Positions 1 to 9,491 of a stretch of 64,000 nt of DNA are shown here, piece after piece. Source of the DNA: Myxococcota bacterium (lineage in GTDB: Bacteria > Myxococcota_A > UBA9160 > SMWR01); NCBI GenBank assembly GCA_039030075.1, contig JBCCEW010000001.1, forward strand, positions 62,001 to 126,000, in the 5' to 3' direction. Position numbers and translations under genes: made by a program. The notes below the pieces were generated by a model that was given only the letters and a program-made list of their open reading frames with translations, ran no database searches and was not told where the DNA came from. Position 1 is the first letter of the stretch. Each line of letters starts with the position of its first letter.

Positions 1-282
1 GACGGCCGGGTCGGGAACCGAGAGCAGATGGTTCTCGGCCAGATCACGGGTCTTCTCGAACCAGAACGCGGCGAGCTGGTTCAGGACCTGTCCCTTGAAG
101 GGGAGGGTGCCCACGACCACGTCGAAGCAGCTCACCCGGTCTGTGACGACGATCGTGCGTCGGTCTGCGGCGACGTAACTGTCGCGGACCTTCCCCTCGA
201 CGCGGTGCCCGAGGCCCTCGAAGCGGGTCTCGGCCAGGGTCTGATCGCACTGGTCACGCAGGAGTCGGGGGTCGGTTCCCAT
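1..282 (-). CDS. purC: SAICAR synthetase PurC, 5' part
   Basis: The first 94 residues of phosphoribosylaminoimidazole-succinocarboxamide synthase, which ATP-dependently joins CAIR and aspartate in purine synthesis. The gene runs off the left edge. The minus strand from ATG 282 reads without a stop and shows the family N-terminus: GKVRDSY near residue 34, then [22 protein letters not shown] and a WFEKT block, where the nucleotide-binding and core motifs of PurC begin. It is divergent from the GT-C gene at 461 and belongs functionally with purQ, purL and purF further right, although it lies on the other strand. The start is unambiguous because the motif order matches PurC immediately after it. 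Only the C-terminal two thirds cannot be judged. Confidence 0.9.
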   Translation of the reverse strand, partial: MGTDPRLLRDQCDQTLAETRFEGLGHRVEGKVRDSYVAADRRTIVVTDRVSCFDVVVGTLPFKGQVLNQLAAFWFEKTRDLAENHLLSVPDPAV

Positions 283-460
283 GCGTTCTCTCGTGGGTCC
301 GCTCGCGAGGGCGATGCGGGTGGGGGGCGGCGGGGCCTCGGCGGACTGCGAACCGGCGGCTCGTGCCTGGCGAGGAGAGGCCCGGTGGCGCCTGGGGGGA
401 GGCCAGCATGCTACAAAGCTCCGTCGTTCCGGTCCAGAAATCGGGGGGAGGAGCGCACGG

Positions 461-2107
461 ATGGGGGCCGGACGCACCATCGCGACGGGACTCGCCATCG
501 TCCTGCAAACGCTGTTCGCGTGGCTGCTCTTCAGCGGCCTCGAGGCCCCTCTGCTTTGGCACGACGAAGCCGACACGGCGATGTTCGGTCGCCGCATCCT
601 CGACTACGGCTACCCGAAGGTGCACGGGCCGGTGAACACCACCTACGGCGTGCAGCATCCGCTCGAGGTGGGCAGCGTCGCCGGGCTCGATGCCTACGTG
701 GGCTCGCCCTGGGGCCAGTACTACTTCGCCGCACCCGCGGTGGCGTGGTCCGACGGAGCCGACGGCTTCGCCGCGCGGACCTGGCGCATGCGGGTGCCCT
801 TCGTGCTCGCTGGCTGGTGCGGCGTGTTGTTGCTCGGCGTCGTCGGGGCCGCGGGCTGGCGTCGGCTCGGAGCCTCGGTCCCGCTGTTCTGGTGCGGTTA
901 CGGCGTCGCGCTGATGGCGAACGTCTCCCTCCAGCTCCATCTGCGCGAGGTTCGCTACTACCCGCTCGTCGTCCTGGCCCTGGGTCTGGTCGCCGCCCTC
1001 GAGCTGCGTCGGCACGCATCGCCTTCCCAGGGGGCCCCGCGACCCGCGACGCTCGTGTTGGCGGGCGTTCTGTGGCTCCTCTTCAACCTGTTCTATCCCG
1101 CCTACGCGGCCGTCACGCTGGCGGCCGGAGCCATCTACGCGCTGCGCGCGCTTCCCGAACCGGGGTGGGTCGCCCGCCTGCGCCGCTTCGGCGCGGAAGC
1201 CGGCCCCTACCTGGTCGCCGGACTCGCGGTCCTGCCGATGGCGCTCTTCTACCAGATCCCCCAGCAGAGCCAGGCCTTTCTCACCGCCTTCCGCGGCGAA
1301 GGCCACGCCTGGTGGCCTCGCTTTCTCGACGGGGGGGCCTACCTGCTCCGCTACGAATGGTGGGCGGTTGCGATCGTCGGCGTGGGATGGGCGGCCTGGG
1401 GGCACCTCCGACGTGGTGGGCCGGACGCGGCCACGCGACCCGTGCTGGCCGGCTGCGGCTCCGTTCTGCTCGTGGTCGCGGTGTGGTGGGCCCTGGTCGC
1501 GCGCACCCCGTTCTTCTACGAGCGCTACTACGTGGCGCTCTCGCCGCTCCTGGCCTGCGTCGGCGTGCTCGCGGCGGGGCTCTTGTGGCAGCAGCGCTCG
1601 GCAGCCTCGGCCCGTGTGGCCGGCGGCGTCCTCGCCGTGCTCTGCCTCTTCTCACTCCACGCCCGCACGCCCGACCTGGCGGGCCGTTGGAGCGGGATGG
1701 GCGAGCGCTACCGCGGGCCGCTCGATGTCGCCGTGCGGTTCGTTGCCGACCTGCCTCCGCAAGAACGGCCGCTCGTGGTCTCGACGAACTACGAGGACCA
1801 CAGCTTCATGTTCTACCTGGGCGCGAAGGCGGTATTGGGCTTCTACGCGCCGGATCGTGTCGGTGACCGCGCCGTGCTGCCCGACGTGATCATTCCCCGG
1901 CCCTGGGCGAAGAACCAGAAAGCGCTGATCGACCAGGCCCGCCGGGCGTCCTTCGAGGCCCACGAGCTGCCGGTCGCCAACCTCAAGGCGAACAACGTTC
2001 CGTCGCTGTCCGAGCGCAACCAGGCGAAGCTGGTACACCGCTTCGTCTCCCCCCCGCCAGACGCCGGTTTCGGGCCTCTGCGTATCTACGTGCGGCAAGA
2101 ACCCTGA
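461..2107 (+). CDS. GT-C fold membrane glycosyltransferase (PMT/ArnT-like)
   Basis: A 548-residue polytopic membrane protein of the GT-C type, which transfers sugars from polyprenyl-phosphate donors on the outer face of the inner membrane. The first transmembrane segment (about residues 8-28) is followed by [17 protein letters not shown], whose Asp35-Glu36 pair sits where GT39/ArnT-like enzymes keep their catalytic acidic residues in the first periplasmic loop. About ten further hydrophobic segments follow, then a soluble C-terminal domain from about residue 420. ATG 461 is chosen because a GGGGGGAGGAG ribosome site lies just before it and the first helix follows directly. The frame is open further upstream to 281, but that part is arginine-rich and not protein-like. 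It separates purC from purQLF. The acceptor substrate is unknown. Confidence 0.75.
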   Translation: MGAGRTIATGLAIVLQTLFAWLLFSGLEAPLLWHDEADTAMFGRRILDYGYPKVHGPVNTTYGVQHPLEVGSVAGLDAYVGSPWGQYYFAAPAVAWSDGADGFAARTWRMRVPFVLAGWCGVLLLGVVGAAGWRRLGASVPLFWCGYGVALMANVSLQLHLREVRYYPLVVLALGLVAALELRRHASPSQGAPRPATLVLAGVLWLLFNLFYPAYAAVTLAAGAIYALRALPEPGWVARLRRFGAEAGPYLVAGLAVLPMALFYQIPQQSQAFLTAFRGEGHAWWPRFLDGGAYLLRYEWWAVAIVGVGWAAWGHLRRGGPDAATRPVLAGCGSVLLVVAVWWALVARTPFFYERYYVALSPLLACVGVLAAGLLWQQRSAASARVAGGVLAVLCLFSLHARTPDLAGRWSGMGERYRGPLDVAVRFVADLPPQERPLVVSTNYEDHSFMFYLGAKAVLGFYAPDRVGDRAVLPDVIIPRPWAKNQKALIDQARRASFEAHELPVANLKANNVPSLSERNQAKLVHRFVSPPPDAGFGPLRIYVRQEP

Positions 2108-2122
2108 GACGGGGCAGGGCGC

Positions 2123-2151
2123 TTGTTGGGCCCGGGGTGGGTGGTTAGACT
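2123..2151 (+). promoter_or_regulatory. Candidate sigma-70-type promoter for purQLF
   Basis: TTGTTG at 2123-2128 and TAGACT at 2146-2151 are separated by 17 bases in the 142-base gap before purQ. The fit to consensus is moderate, and no operator or riboswitch-like fold is evident. The call is inference from spacing only. Confidence 0.3.
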
Positions 2152-2249
2152 GCTCGCGTTCCCGCTCCATCCCCAGTCCAAGTCCCAGTTCCACTGGCCT
2201 TCCGTGGGCGCCCCCCTGCCGTCGTGACCCACGTTCGAGGGATCCCCCG

Positions 2250-2948
2250 ATGTTCTCGGTCATCCAATTGCCGGGTTCGAACGACGATCGCGATCTGCAT
2301 TTCGCGATGAAGTCCGTCCTGGGCGCACCGGCGAAGCTGGTGTGGCACAAGGATGCGGCGCTGCCCGCCGACACCGCCGGGGTGCTGATCCCCGGTGGCT
2401 TCTCCTATGGCGACTACCTGCGCGCCGGCGCGATGGCGCGCTTCGCTCCGATCCTCGCCGACGTGAAGCGCTTCGCCGACAACGGCGGCCCGGTCCTCGG
2501 CATCTGCAACGGCTTCCAGATCCTCTGCGAGTCCGGGCTCCTGCCCGGCGCGTTGGTGCGCAACCACCATCTCCACTTCGTCTGCGAGGAGGTCATCCTG
2601 CGCGTCGAGCACGCCAGGGCGCCGTTCACCTCGCGCGCGCGCCAGGGACAGACCCTCCGGATCCCGATCAAGCACGGCGAGGGGGCCTACCACGCTTCGC
2701 CCGAGCTGCTCGAGCGGATCGAGGCGAACGGCCAGGTGCGGCTGCGCTACGTGGACGCGGCCGGTGAGGCGACGCCGGCGGCGAACCCGAACGGCAGCGT
2801 CGCGAACATCGCGGGCGTGACGAGCGAGCGCGGCAACGTGCTCGGTCTGATGCCCCACCCGGAGCATGCCGTCGAGGCGGGGCTCGGGGGGGAGGACGGT
2901 CGCGTCGTGCTCGGCTCGCTCGTCGATGCGCTGGCGGGCTCCCATTGA
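2250..2948 (+). CDS. purQ: FGAM synthase, glutaminase subunit PurQ
   Basis: The class I glutamine amidotransferase subunit of phosphoribosylformylglycinamidine synthase. It hydrolyses glutamine and passes ammonia to PurL in the fourth step of purine synthesis. All hallmarks are visible: [14 protein letters not shown] near residues 48-61, the nucleophile Cys86 in GICNGFQ, and the His203/Glu205 pair in [10 protein letters not shown]. At 232 residues it has the normal length of the separate small subunit. Its stop overlaps the TTG start of purL (TTGA), so the two are translationally coupled, as expected for subunits of one complex. Confidence 0.95.
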   Translation: MFSVIQLPGSNDDRDLHFAMKSVLGAPAKLVWHKDAALPADTAGVLIPGGFSYGDYLRAGAMARFAPILADVKRFADNGGPVLGICNGFQILCESGLLPGALVRNHHLHFVCEEVILRVEHARAPFTSRARQGQTLRIPIKHGEGAYHASPELLERIEANGQVRLRYVDAAGEATPAANPNGSVANIAGVTSERGNVLGLMPHPEHAVEAGLGGEDGRVVLGSLVDALAGSH

Positions 2949-5215
2949 CCGAGCTGCGCGAACCCACCGTCGATCTCGCACTGGCCCGCGAGCACGGTCT
3001 GACCGACGCCGAGTACGCCCGCATCCAGGAGCTACTCGGCCGGGTCCCCAGCTTCTCCGAGCTCGGCATCTTCTCGGTGATGTGGGCGGAGCACTGCTCC
3101 TACAAGTCCAGCAAGAAGTATCTGAAGCAGCTGCCCACCGAAGGGCCGCAGGTGTTGCAGGGCCCCGGCGAGAACGCGGGTGTCGTGTCGATCGGGGACG
3201 GCCTCGCGGTCGTCTTCAAGATCGAAAGCCACAACCATCCCTCGTTCATCGAGCCGAAGCAGGGCGCCGCGACCGGCGTCGGCGGCATCCTGCGCGACGT
3301 GTTCACGATGGGTGCACGTCCGATTGCGTCCCTCGACTCGCTGCGCTTCGGTCCCCTCGACGACCCGCTGCATCAGTACCTGCTGCGCGGCGTCGTGTCG
3401 GGCGTGGGCGGCTACGGCAACCCGGTGGGCGTCGCCACCGTCGGAGGGGAGACCACCTTCCACGAGTGCTACCGCGGCAACATCCTGGTGAACGCCTTCA
3501 ACCTCGGACTGGTCGAGGTGGACAAGATCTTCCTCGCGAAGGCGGCGGGGGTCGGCAACCCGGTGATCTACGCGGGCAGCAAGACCGGCCGCGATGGGAT
3601 CCACGGGGCGAGCCTGCTCGCCTCGGCCGAGTTCGACGAAGAGAGCGAGGCGAAGCGCCCGACGGTGCAGGTGGGTGACCCGTTCACCGAGAAGTGCCTG
3701 ATCGAAGCTTGCCTGGAGCTGATGCAGACCGACGCGATCGTCGGGATCCAGGACATGGGCGCCGCCGGCCTGACCTGCTCTTCCTTCGAGATGGCCAGCA
3801 ACTCGGGCACCGGCATCGAACTCGACCTCGACCGCGTGCCCCAGCGCGAGAAGGGCATGACGCCCTACGAGCTGCTCCTGTCCGAGAGCCAGGAACGCAT
3901 GCTGATGGTCGCGAAGGCCGGTCGTGAGGACGAAGTCTGCGCGATCTTCGAGCGCTGGGACCTCGACGCTTGCGTGGTCGGGCGCGTCACCGACGACGGC
4001 CGCATGCGCATCCAGTGGCAGGGTCACCCGGTGGTCGACATCCCGGTCGCGCCCGTGGCCCACGAGAGCCCGGAGCTGGACCGCCCGGTGCGCGAGCCCG
4101 CCGACCGGCTCGAGCGCCAGAAGCTCGACCTCGCGTCGGTCGCGCCCGAGGACGACCTCACCGGAGCCCTCCACGCGCTCCTCGACGATCCGAACCTCGC
4201 GTCGAAGCAGTGGCTGTACCGCCAGTACGACCAGCTCGTCCAGGGGAACACCCTGATCGGTCCGGGGGGCGACGCCGCCCTGGTGCGCATCAAGCGCGAA
4301 GACGGCACGACGACCACGAAAGCGGTGGCCCTCGCCGTCGACTGCAACCCGCGCTGGTGCTGGCTCGATCCCTACCAGGGAGCGATCGCCGCCGTCGCCG
4401 AAGCCGCGCGCAACGTCGCCTGCACCGGCGCCCGCCCGCTGGCCCTCACCAACTGTCTCAACTTCGGCAACCCGGAGAAGCCCGAGATCATGTGGGAGTT
4501 CGCCGAGGCGACGCGCGGCATGGGCGACGCGTCCCGCGCCCTCGGCACCCCGGTCGTGTCGGGGAACGTCTCCTTCTACAACGAGACCTCCGGTCGCGCG
4601 ATCTTCCCCACGCCGACGATCGGGGTGGTCGGCGCTCTCGAAGACTGGGCGCATCACGCGAAGGCGGCGTTCCCGGGGCCCGACCACGACATCGTGCTGC
4701 TCGGGGACACCCGGGAAGAACTCGGTGGCAGCAGCTGGCTCGCCCTGCGTCGCGACATCGAGGCCGGCACCCCCCCGACCGTCGACCTGGCCCACGAGCG
4801 CCGGCTGACGGATCTGCTGGTCGAAGGCGTCGCTTCCGGCGAAATCACCAGCGCCCATGACACCTCCGACGGCGGCCTCGCCGTGGCCCTGGCGGAATGC
4901 TGCTTCACCGGGCCCGCGCTCGTCGGTGCCCACGTCGCGCTCGACGATGCGATCCGCCCGGATGCGCTGCTGTTCGGGGAGACTCCCGGTCGCGTCGTCG
5001 TGACCACGCGGGATGCCGCGGCACTGCTCGCCGTCGCCGAGCGGCACGGCGTGCCGGCCCGAAAGATCGGCCGCACGGGCGGGAGCCGCCTAGTGGTGGG
5101 CGCGCCCGACCGCGCGGCCTGGATCGAGGCCGAGGTCAGCGCGCTCCAGCAGCGCTGGGAGCGGGCGATCCCGCGGCGTCTGGGCGAAGCGGAAACCGGA
5201 TCTGCGGAAAGCTGA
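2945..5215 (+). CDS. purL: FGAM synthase, large subunit PurL (small-type)
   Basis: The synthetase subunit that converts FGAR to FGAM using ATP and ammonia from PurQ. At 756 residues it is the short PurL type, which in known systems works with PurQ and the small PurS protein, rather than the 1300-residue fused enzyme. Seen: [16 protein letters not shown] with His50 in the N-terminal region, [19 protein letters not shown], and the second AIRS-like half with [13 protein letters not shown]. The TTG start overlaps the purQ stop, and no better in-frame start lies nearby. No purS gene was found between purC and purF. Confidence 0.95.
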   Translation: MTELREPTVDLALAREHGLTDAEYARIQELLGRVPSFSELGIFSVMWAEHCSYKSSKKYLKQLPTEGPQVLQGPGENAGVVSIGDGLAVVFKIESHNHPSFIEPKQGAATGVGGILRDVFTMGARPIASLDSLRFGPLDDPLHQYLLRGVVSGVGGYGNPVGVATVGGETTFHECYRGNILVNAFNLGLVEVDKIFLAKAAGVGNPVIYAGSKTGRDGIHGASLLASAEFDEESEAKRPTVQVGDPFTEKCLIEACLELMQTDAIVGIQDMGAAGLTCSSFEMASNSGTGIELDLDRVPQREKGMTPYELLLSESQERMLMVAKAGREDEVCAIFERWDLDACVVGRVTDDGRMRIQWQGHPVVDIPVAPVAHESPELDRPVREPADRLERQKLDLASVAPEDDLTGALHALLDDPNLASKQWLYRQYDQLVQGNTLIGPGGDAALVRIKREDGTTTTKAVALAVDCNPRWCWLDPYQGAIAAVAEAARNVACTGARPLALTNCLNFGNPEKPEIMWEFAEATRGMGDASRALGTPVVSGNVSFYNETSGRAIFPTPTIGVVGALEDWAHHAKAAFPGPDHDIVLLGDTREELGGSSWLALRRDIEAGTPPTVDLAHERRLTDLLVEGVASGEITSAHDTSDGGLAVALAECCFTGPALVGAHVALDDAIRPDALLFGETPGRVVVTTRDAAALLAVAERHGVPARKIGRTGGSRLVVGAPDRAAWIEAEVSALQQRWERAIPRRLGEAETGSAES

Positions 5216-5255
5216 AGGTGCGGCCCGTGCGCGCCGAAAGAAGGACGAGCCCGCA

Positions 5256-6725
5256 ATGACGATGTCCCGAGAAGAACTGGCGGAACTGGTCGAGGCGCAT
5301 CTCGACGATCGCTTCCACGACGAATGCGGCGTCGTGGCGGTTCAGGGGCATCCGGAAGCCGCGAAGATCGCTTATCTCGGTCTCTACGCGCTGCAACACC
5401 GGGGGCAGGAGAGCGCCGGCATCGTCAGCTGCCCGGGCGGCGGACGCCCCCTCGACGTCCACCGCGGGATGGGCCTGGTGGCGGACGTCTTCAACGAGCG
5501 GATCCTCGAGCGCCTCGACGGGCGCATGGCCATCGGTCACGTGCGCTACTCGACGGCGGGCGATAGCGCGCTCGTGAACGCCCAACCCTTCTGTGCGACG
5601 ACGGACGCGGGTCCGACCGCGATCGCCCACAACGGCAACCTGGTCAATGCGCTGCCGATCCGCCGCGAGCTCGAGGGGCGGGGCGCGATCTTCAGCACCA
5701 CCGCCGACAGCGAGGTGATCGTCCAGCTGCTGGCGCGCTCGCGCGAGCGCACGCCGGAAGAGCGACTAATCGATGCCCTCTCCCGGGTGAAGGGCGCCTT
5801 CAGTCTGGTGATGATGACCCACGATGCGCTGGTCGCGGCGCGCGACCCGCGTGGGTTCCGGCCCCTGTCGCTCGGCCGCCTCGACGGCGCCTGGGTGCTG
5901 GCCAGCGAGACCTGCGCCTTCGACCTGATCGGGGCCACTCACGAGCGCGACCTCGCGCCGGGCGAGATGGTGGTGATCCGGCGTGGTCGCCTGCGCAGTC
6001 TGCACCCCTTCCGCGCCGAGCCCGAGAGCTTCTGCATCTTCGAGCACATCTACTTCGCGCGGCCCGACTCGAACCTGATCGGACACAACGTCTACGAGTT
6101 CCGCAAGGAGCTCGGGCGCACCCTCGCCCGGGAGCACCCGGTGGCAGCGGACGTGGTGGTGCCCGTGCTCGACTCGGGGAACACGGCCGCACTCGGCTAC
6201 GCCGAGGAATCGGGAATCCCCTACGACCAGGCCCTGATCCGCAATCACTACGTCCAGCGCACCTTCATCGAACCGGCCCAGTCGATTCGCCACTTCGGGG
6301 TGAAGGTGAAGCACAACGCGGTGAAGGGGGCGCTCGCCGGCAAGCGCGTGATCCTGGTCGACGACTCGATCGTGCGCGGTACCACGCTCACGAAGATCGT
6401 GAACATGCTGCGCAACGCCGGCGCCAGCAGTGTCCACCTGCGGATCTCCTCACCGCCCACGATCGGGCCCTGCCACTACGGCATCGATACGCCGACCCGC
6501 AGTGAGCTGATCGCGAGCCAGCACAGCGTCGACGAGATTCGCGCGATCATGGGCGCCGACTCGCTCGGCTATCTGTCGCTCGAAGGCTTGCGGAAGTGCG
6601 GCACGCGCATCAAGCACGGCTTCTGCGACGCCTGCTTCAGCGACGAGTACCCCGTCGAGCTCGGCGAGCAAGGGCCGGTACCCCAGCTCTCCCTCTTCCG
6701 GTCGGTCGATCCCGAAGATGTCTGA
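5256..6725 (+). CDS. purF: Amidophosphoribosyltransferase PurF (Fe-S, propeptide type)
   Basis: Catalyses the first committed step of purine synthesis: PRPP plus glutamine to phosphoribosylamine. The 489-residue protein has a 23-residue leader, then Cys24 of CGVVAV, which becomes the N-terminal nucleophile after propeptide removal in the Bacillus-type enzyme. The PRPP loop VILVDDSIVRGTT lies near 366-377. Cys260, Cys406, Cys457 and Cys460 match the four Fe-S ligands of the B. subtilis class, so a 4Fe-4S cluster is likely. It starts 40 bases after purL, and its last eight bases overlap the glutamine-synthetase-like gene, suggesting one transcript. Confidence 0.95.
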   Translation: MTMSREELAELVEAHLDDRFHDECGVVAVQGHPEAAKIAYLGLYALQHRGQESAGIVSCPGGGRPLDVHRGMGLVADVFNERILERLDGRMAIGHVRYSTAGDSALVNAQPFCATTDAGPTAIAHNGNLVNALPIRRELEGRGAIFSTTADSEVIVQLLARSRERTPEERLIDALSRVKGAFSLVMMTHDALVAARDPRGFRPLSLGRLDGAWVLASETCAFDLIGATHERDLAPGEMVVIRRGRLRSLHPFRAEPESFCIFEHIYFARPDSNLIGHNVYEFRKELGRTLAREHPVAADVVVPVLDSGNTAALGYAEESGIPYDQALIRNHYVQRTFIEPAQSIRHFGVKVKHNAVKGALAGKRVILVDDSIVRGTTLTKIVNMLRNAGASSVHLRISSPPTIGPCHYGIDTPTRSELIASQHSVDEIRAIMGADSLGYLSLEGLRKCGTRIKHGFCDACFSDEYPVELGEQGPVPQLSLFRSVDPEDV

Positions 6726-8100
6726 GCCGGGCGGCCGACTCGACCTCGCGGCCCTGCAGCGGGCCGTGAGCGATGGCCGCATCCACACCGTGATCACCGC
6801 GTTGCCCGATCTCTTCGGTCGGCTCGTCGGCAAGCGCATCACCGCGTCCTTCTTCCTGGAAGAAGTCGTGCCCCACGGCATGCACGTGTGTGACTACCTG
6901 CTGGCGAGCGACATGGAGATGGACCCGACGCCGGGCTACGCCTTCACCAGTTGGGAGACCGGCTACGGAGACCTGCACGCGGTTCCCGATCCGGGCACCC
7001 TGCGCGTGGCGGCGTGGCACGAGGGGACGGCCGTCGTGCTCTGCGACGCCCTCGACGCAGCCGGCCAGCCGATCGAAGTCTCGCCGCGGCGCATCCTCCA
7101 GCGTCAGCTGCAGCGTCTCGCGGAGCGGGGCTGGACGGCGAAGATGGGCAGCGAGCTCGAGTTCTTTCTGCTCGGCGACGACTACGCGGCCGCCCACGAG
7201 AAGGGCTACCGCAACCTCGCGCCGACCCAGCGCTACATCGAGGACTACCACGTCCTGTCGGGCAGCTATGTCGAGAACGTGATCGGGGCGATCCGCCGGG
7301 AGGTCGATGCCTCGGCGATCCCGGTGGAGTTCAGCAAGGGCGAGTGGGGCCCGGGCCAGCACGAGATCAATCTCCGCTACGCGGAAGCGATGGAGATGGC
7401 GGACCGGCACGTCCTCTACAAGCTCGCGGCGAAGGAGATCGCTGCGCGACACGGCCACGGGCTCACCTTCATGGCGAAGTACGACGAGGAACTCGCGGGC
7501 AGCAGCCTGCATGTCCATGCGTCGCTGTGGGAGGGGGAGGCGGCCGCCTTCGCGGGCACGGCGGAGCTGCCCGGGGCGCCCACGACCTCCTCGGACACCT
7601 TCCGTTTCTTCCTCGGCGGACTCCTGTCCCATGCGCCGGCGCTGACGATGCTCTTCGCGCCCAACCCCAACTCCTACAAGCGCTACCGCCCGGGCACCTT
7701 TGCGCCCACGGCGATCGCCTGGAGCTACGACAACCGCACCGCGGGGTTCCGGGTGGTCGGCCACGGGCCGTCGCTGCGCGTCGAGTGTCGAATCCCGGGT
7801 GCGGATGCGAACCCCTATCTCGTCTACGCCGGGATGCTGGCGGCCGGACTCGACGGCATCGAGCGCGAGCTCGATCCGGGGGCTGCCTTCGAGGGCGACG
7901 TCTACGCGGCCGAAGGGCTGCCCCAGATGCCGAACTCGCTCACCGAGGCCGCGCGGGTCTTCGAAGAGAGCGCCTTCGTGCGCGCGGCCTTCGGCGACGA
8001 CGTTGCCGCTCACTTGCTGCACTTTGCGCGCACCGAGCAGCGCGAGATCGAATCGCGGGTGAGCGACGTCGAGCGGCGCCGCTACCTCGAACGCATCTAA
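6718..8100 (+). CDS. Glutamine synthetase family protein
   Basis: A 460-residue member of the glutamine synthetase/guanido-kinase fold. It has an N-terminal beta-grasp region (about 15-105) and a catalytic domain containing MGSELEFFLL, FSKGEWGPGQHEINLRYAEA, AGSSLHVHASLW, NPNSYKRYRPGTFAPT and VECRIPGADANPYLVYA. These supply the usual metal-binding glutamates, the ATP-site histidine and the substrate arginines, so it should be an active ATP-dependent amide ligase. Sequence style is closer to the gamma-glutamylpolyamine/GlnT-like branch than to GlnA, so ammonia assimilation should not be assumed. It overlaps purF by eight bases. The acceptor amine is unknown; a link to the glutamine demand of purine synthesis is only a guess from context. 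Confidence 0.85.
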   Translation: MSEPGGRLDLAALQRAVSDGRIHTVITALPDLFGRLVGKRITASFFLEEVVPHGMHVCDYLLASDMEMDPTPGYAFTSWETGYGDLHAVPDPGTLRVAAWHEGTAVVLCDALDAAGQPIEVSPRRILQRQLQRLAERGWTAKMGSELEFFLLGDDYAAAHEKGYRNLAPTQRYIEDYHVLSGSYVENVIGAIRREVDASAIPVEFSKGEWGPGQHEINLRYAEAMEMADRHVLYKLAAKEIAARHGHGLTFMAKYDEELAGSSLHVHASLWEGEAAAFAGTAELPGAPTTSSDTFRFFLGGLLSHAPALTMLFAPNPNSYKRYRPGTFAPTAIAWSYDNRTAGFRVVGHGPSLRVECRIPGADANPYLVYAGMLAAGLDGIERELDPGAAFEGDVYAAEGLPQMPNSLTEAARVFEESAFVRAAFGDDVAAHLLHFARTEQREIESRVSDVERRRYLERI

Positions 8101-8119
8101 CGTCCCTTCCGCGTACGCA

Positions 8120-8165
8120 GCGCGCCGGCAACGGCTGCGCAACGTCAGGCGCGCATGGCTTTTTT
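8120..8165 (+). terminator. Weak candidate terminator after the GS-like gene
   Basis: GCGCGCC at 8120-8126 pairs with GGCGCGC at 8148-8154, and six T residues follow at 8160-8165. The loop is long (21 bases) and five bases separate stem and T run, so the call is weak. The position between two plus-strand units supports it. Confidence 0.35.
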
Positions 8166-8243
8166 CGCGACAGCTCGGGCACCGGTCCGCCGATCTGTTG
8201 GTGAGGCGATTTTGCCCCACATCCATCGGACGGTTGAACGGAC

Positions 8244-9455
8244 GTGGCCACCCCGGGACCCCTTCTCGAGGTCGAATACAGCGACGCGCGCGCGTTTGGC
8301 GAAGATTTTCAGGCAAATCTCGCCAACGGAGGCGTCTTCGTTTCCACCGAAGACGTTCCGGAATTGCGCGCGCGCGTCTGCGTTCGCTTGCACTTGCGTT
8401 GGTGCGAGCACCAGATCGATCTCGAAGGCGAGGCCGTCCATGTCGTGCCCCCGGAAATGGCCGACATGGGCGGGCGCGCCGGGGTGGCCGTCCAGTTCGA
8501 CGGAGCGCCCGCCGAGATTCGCGCCCAACTCGAGCCCTACTGCGCAGCGCCGGCCGAGCCGACGCTGCCGCCGCCCGAGAACGAAGAGCGCATCGCACCC
8601 CGCAAGCTCGTTCGCGTCAACGCCACGATCGACGGACCCGACGGCCGCGTCGACGGGCGCACCCGCAACCTCTCGCGCAACGGCGTGCTGATCGGCTTCG
8701 AAGCCGGCGCGGTCGCGCTCCAGTCGGCGGTGACAGTCGGGATGGAACACCCGGCAACCAGGGAACGCCTCGAGATTGCCGGCGTCGTCGTACGCGCGGT
8801 CGAACACGGCGGCCGGGTGAACGCGGTGGCCGTGCACTTCGACACGGACGCGCCGAACCGGGACGAAATCGAGGGATTCATCGAGAGCGTCCAGAGCGTC
8901 GAGCACACGCGGCGCCTCGGCGGCATCACCGGGCCGATCGCCGAGCTCGGCCCCCAGGCCCTCGTGCAGATGTTCGCGAACACCGCGCCCCAGGGAACGA
9001 TCCTGCTGCGCAGCGGCGAGGACGAGGGCGTCGTGTGCTTCGAGGGCGGCCTGATGGTCTCCGCGGATACGGGGGGCACGTCGGGCATGAAGGCGCTGGT
9101 GCGCATGCTCTCCTGGCGCGAAGGCACCTTCGAGTTCCATACGGGCGTCGAGGATCGGGGGGAGGGCGCAGCCCCGTTCCCGCTCGAGGCTGCGATCTTC
9201 GATGCGGTTCGCCAGCTCGACGAAGGCGAACGCGCCGAGCCGGGTAGCTTCCCGCTGCAGGCGCGTCTGACCGCGGCACCCGGGGCCGACCTGGGCGCCG
9301 CCGGGGATCTCTCGAAGCTCGAGCAGGCGTTGCTCGACCTGGCCGCGGCCGGCTTCTCGCTCCAACGCGCGCTCGAGGTGATCCCGGAGCCCGACCCCGA
9401 GATCTTCACCGCTCTGCGCCAGCTGATCGACGCCGAGCTGCTCGAGCTGCGCTGA
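8244..9455 (+). CDS. Double PilZ-like domain protein with C-terminal DUF4388
   Basis: A 403-residue cytoplasmic protein with three parts. Residues 5-100 resemble a degenerate PilZ-like module. Residues 115-215 form a more typical PilZ domain with the arginine-rich RKLVR start and NLSRNG (the NxSxxG motif), which together bind cyclic di-GMP in known PilZ proteins. From about 228 onward, GITGPIAELGPQALVQMFANTAPQGTI... resembles DUF4388, a domain common in delta-proteobacterial signalling proteins. A GTG start directly follows an AT-poor leader; there is no signal peptide or transmembrane segment. It is likely a c-di-GMP-responsive regulator or adaptor. The output is not evident from its neighbours. 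Confidence 0.7.
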   Translation: MATPGPLLEVEYSDARAFGEDFQANLANGGVFVSTEDVPELRARVCVRLHLRWCEHQIDLEGEAVHVVPPEMADMGGRAGVAVQFDGAPAEIRAQLEPYCAAPAEPTLPPPENEERIAPRKLVRVNATIDGPDGRVDGRTRNLSRNGVLIGFEAGAVALQSAVTVGMEHPATRERLEIAGVVVRAVEHGGRVNAVAVHFDTDAPNRDEIEGFIESVQSVEHTRRLGGITGPIAELGPQALVQMFANTAPQGTILLRSGEDEGVVCFEGGLMVSADTGGTSGMKALVRMLSWREGTFEFHTGVEDRGEGAAPFPLEAAIFDAVRQLDEGERAEPGSFPLQARLTAAPGADLGAAGDLSKLEQALLDLAAAGFSLQRALEVIPEPDPEIFTALRQLIDAELLELR

Positions 9456-9491
9456 GCGTCGCCTCCTGCGGACGGCTACCCTGCGCCGCGC

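Noticed and set aside
3032-5047. Long open frame on the minus strand opposite purL
   Set aside because: High GC content keeps antisense frames open. The purL frame has a full set of motifs and the antisense product has none.
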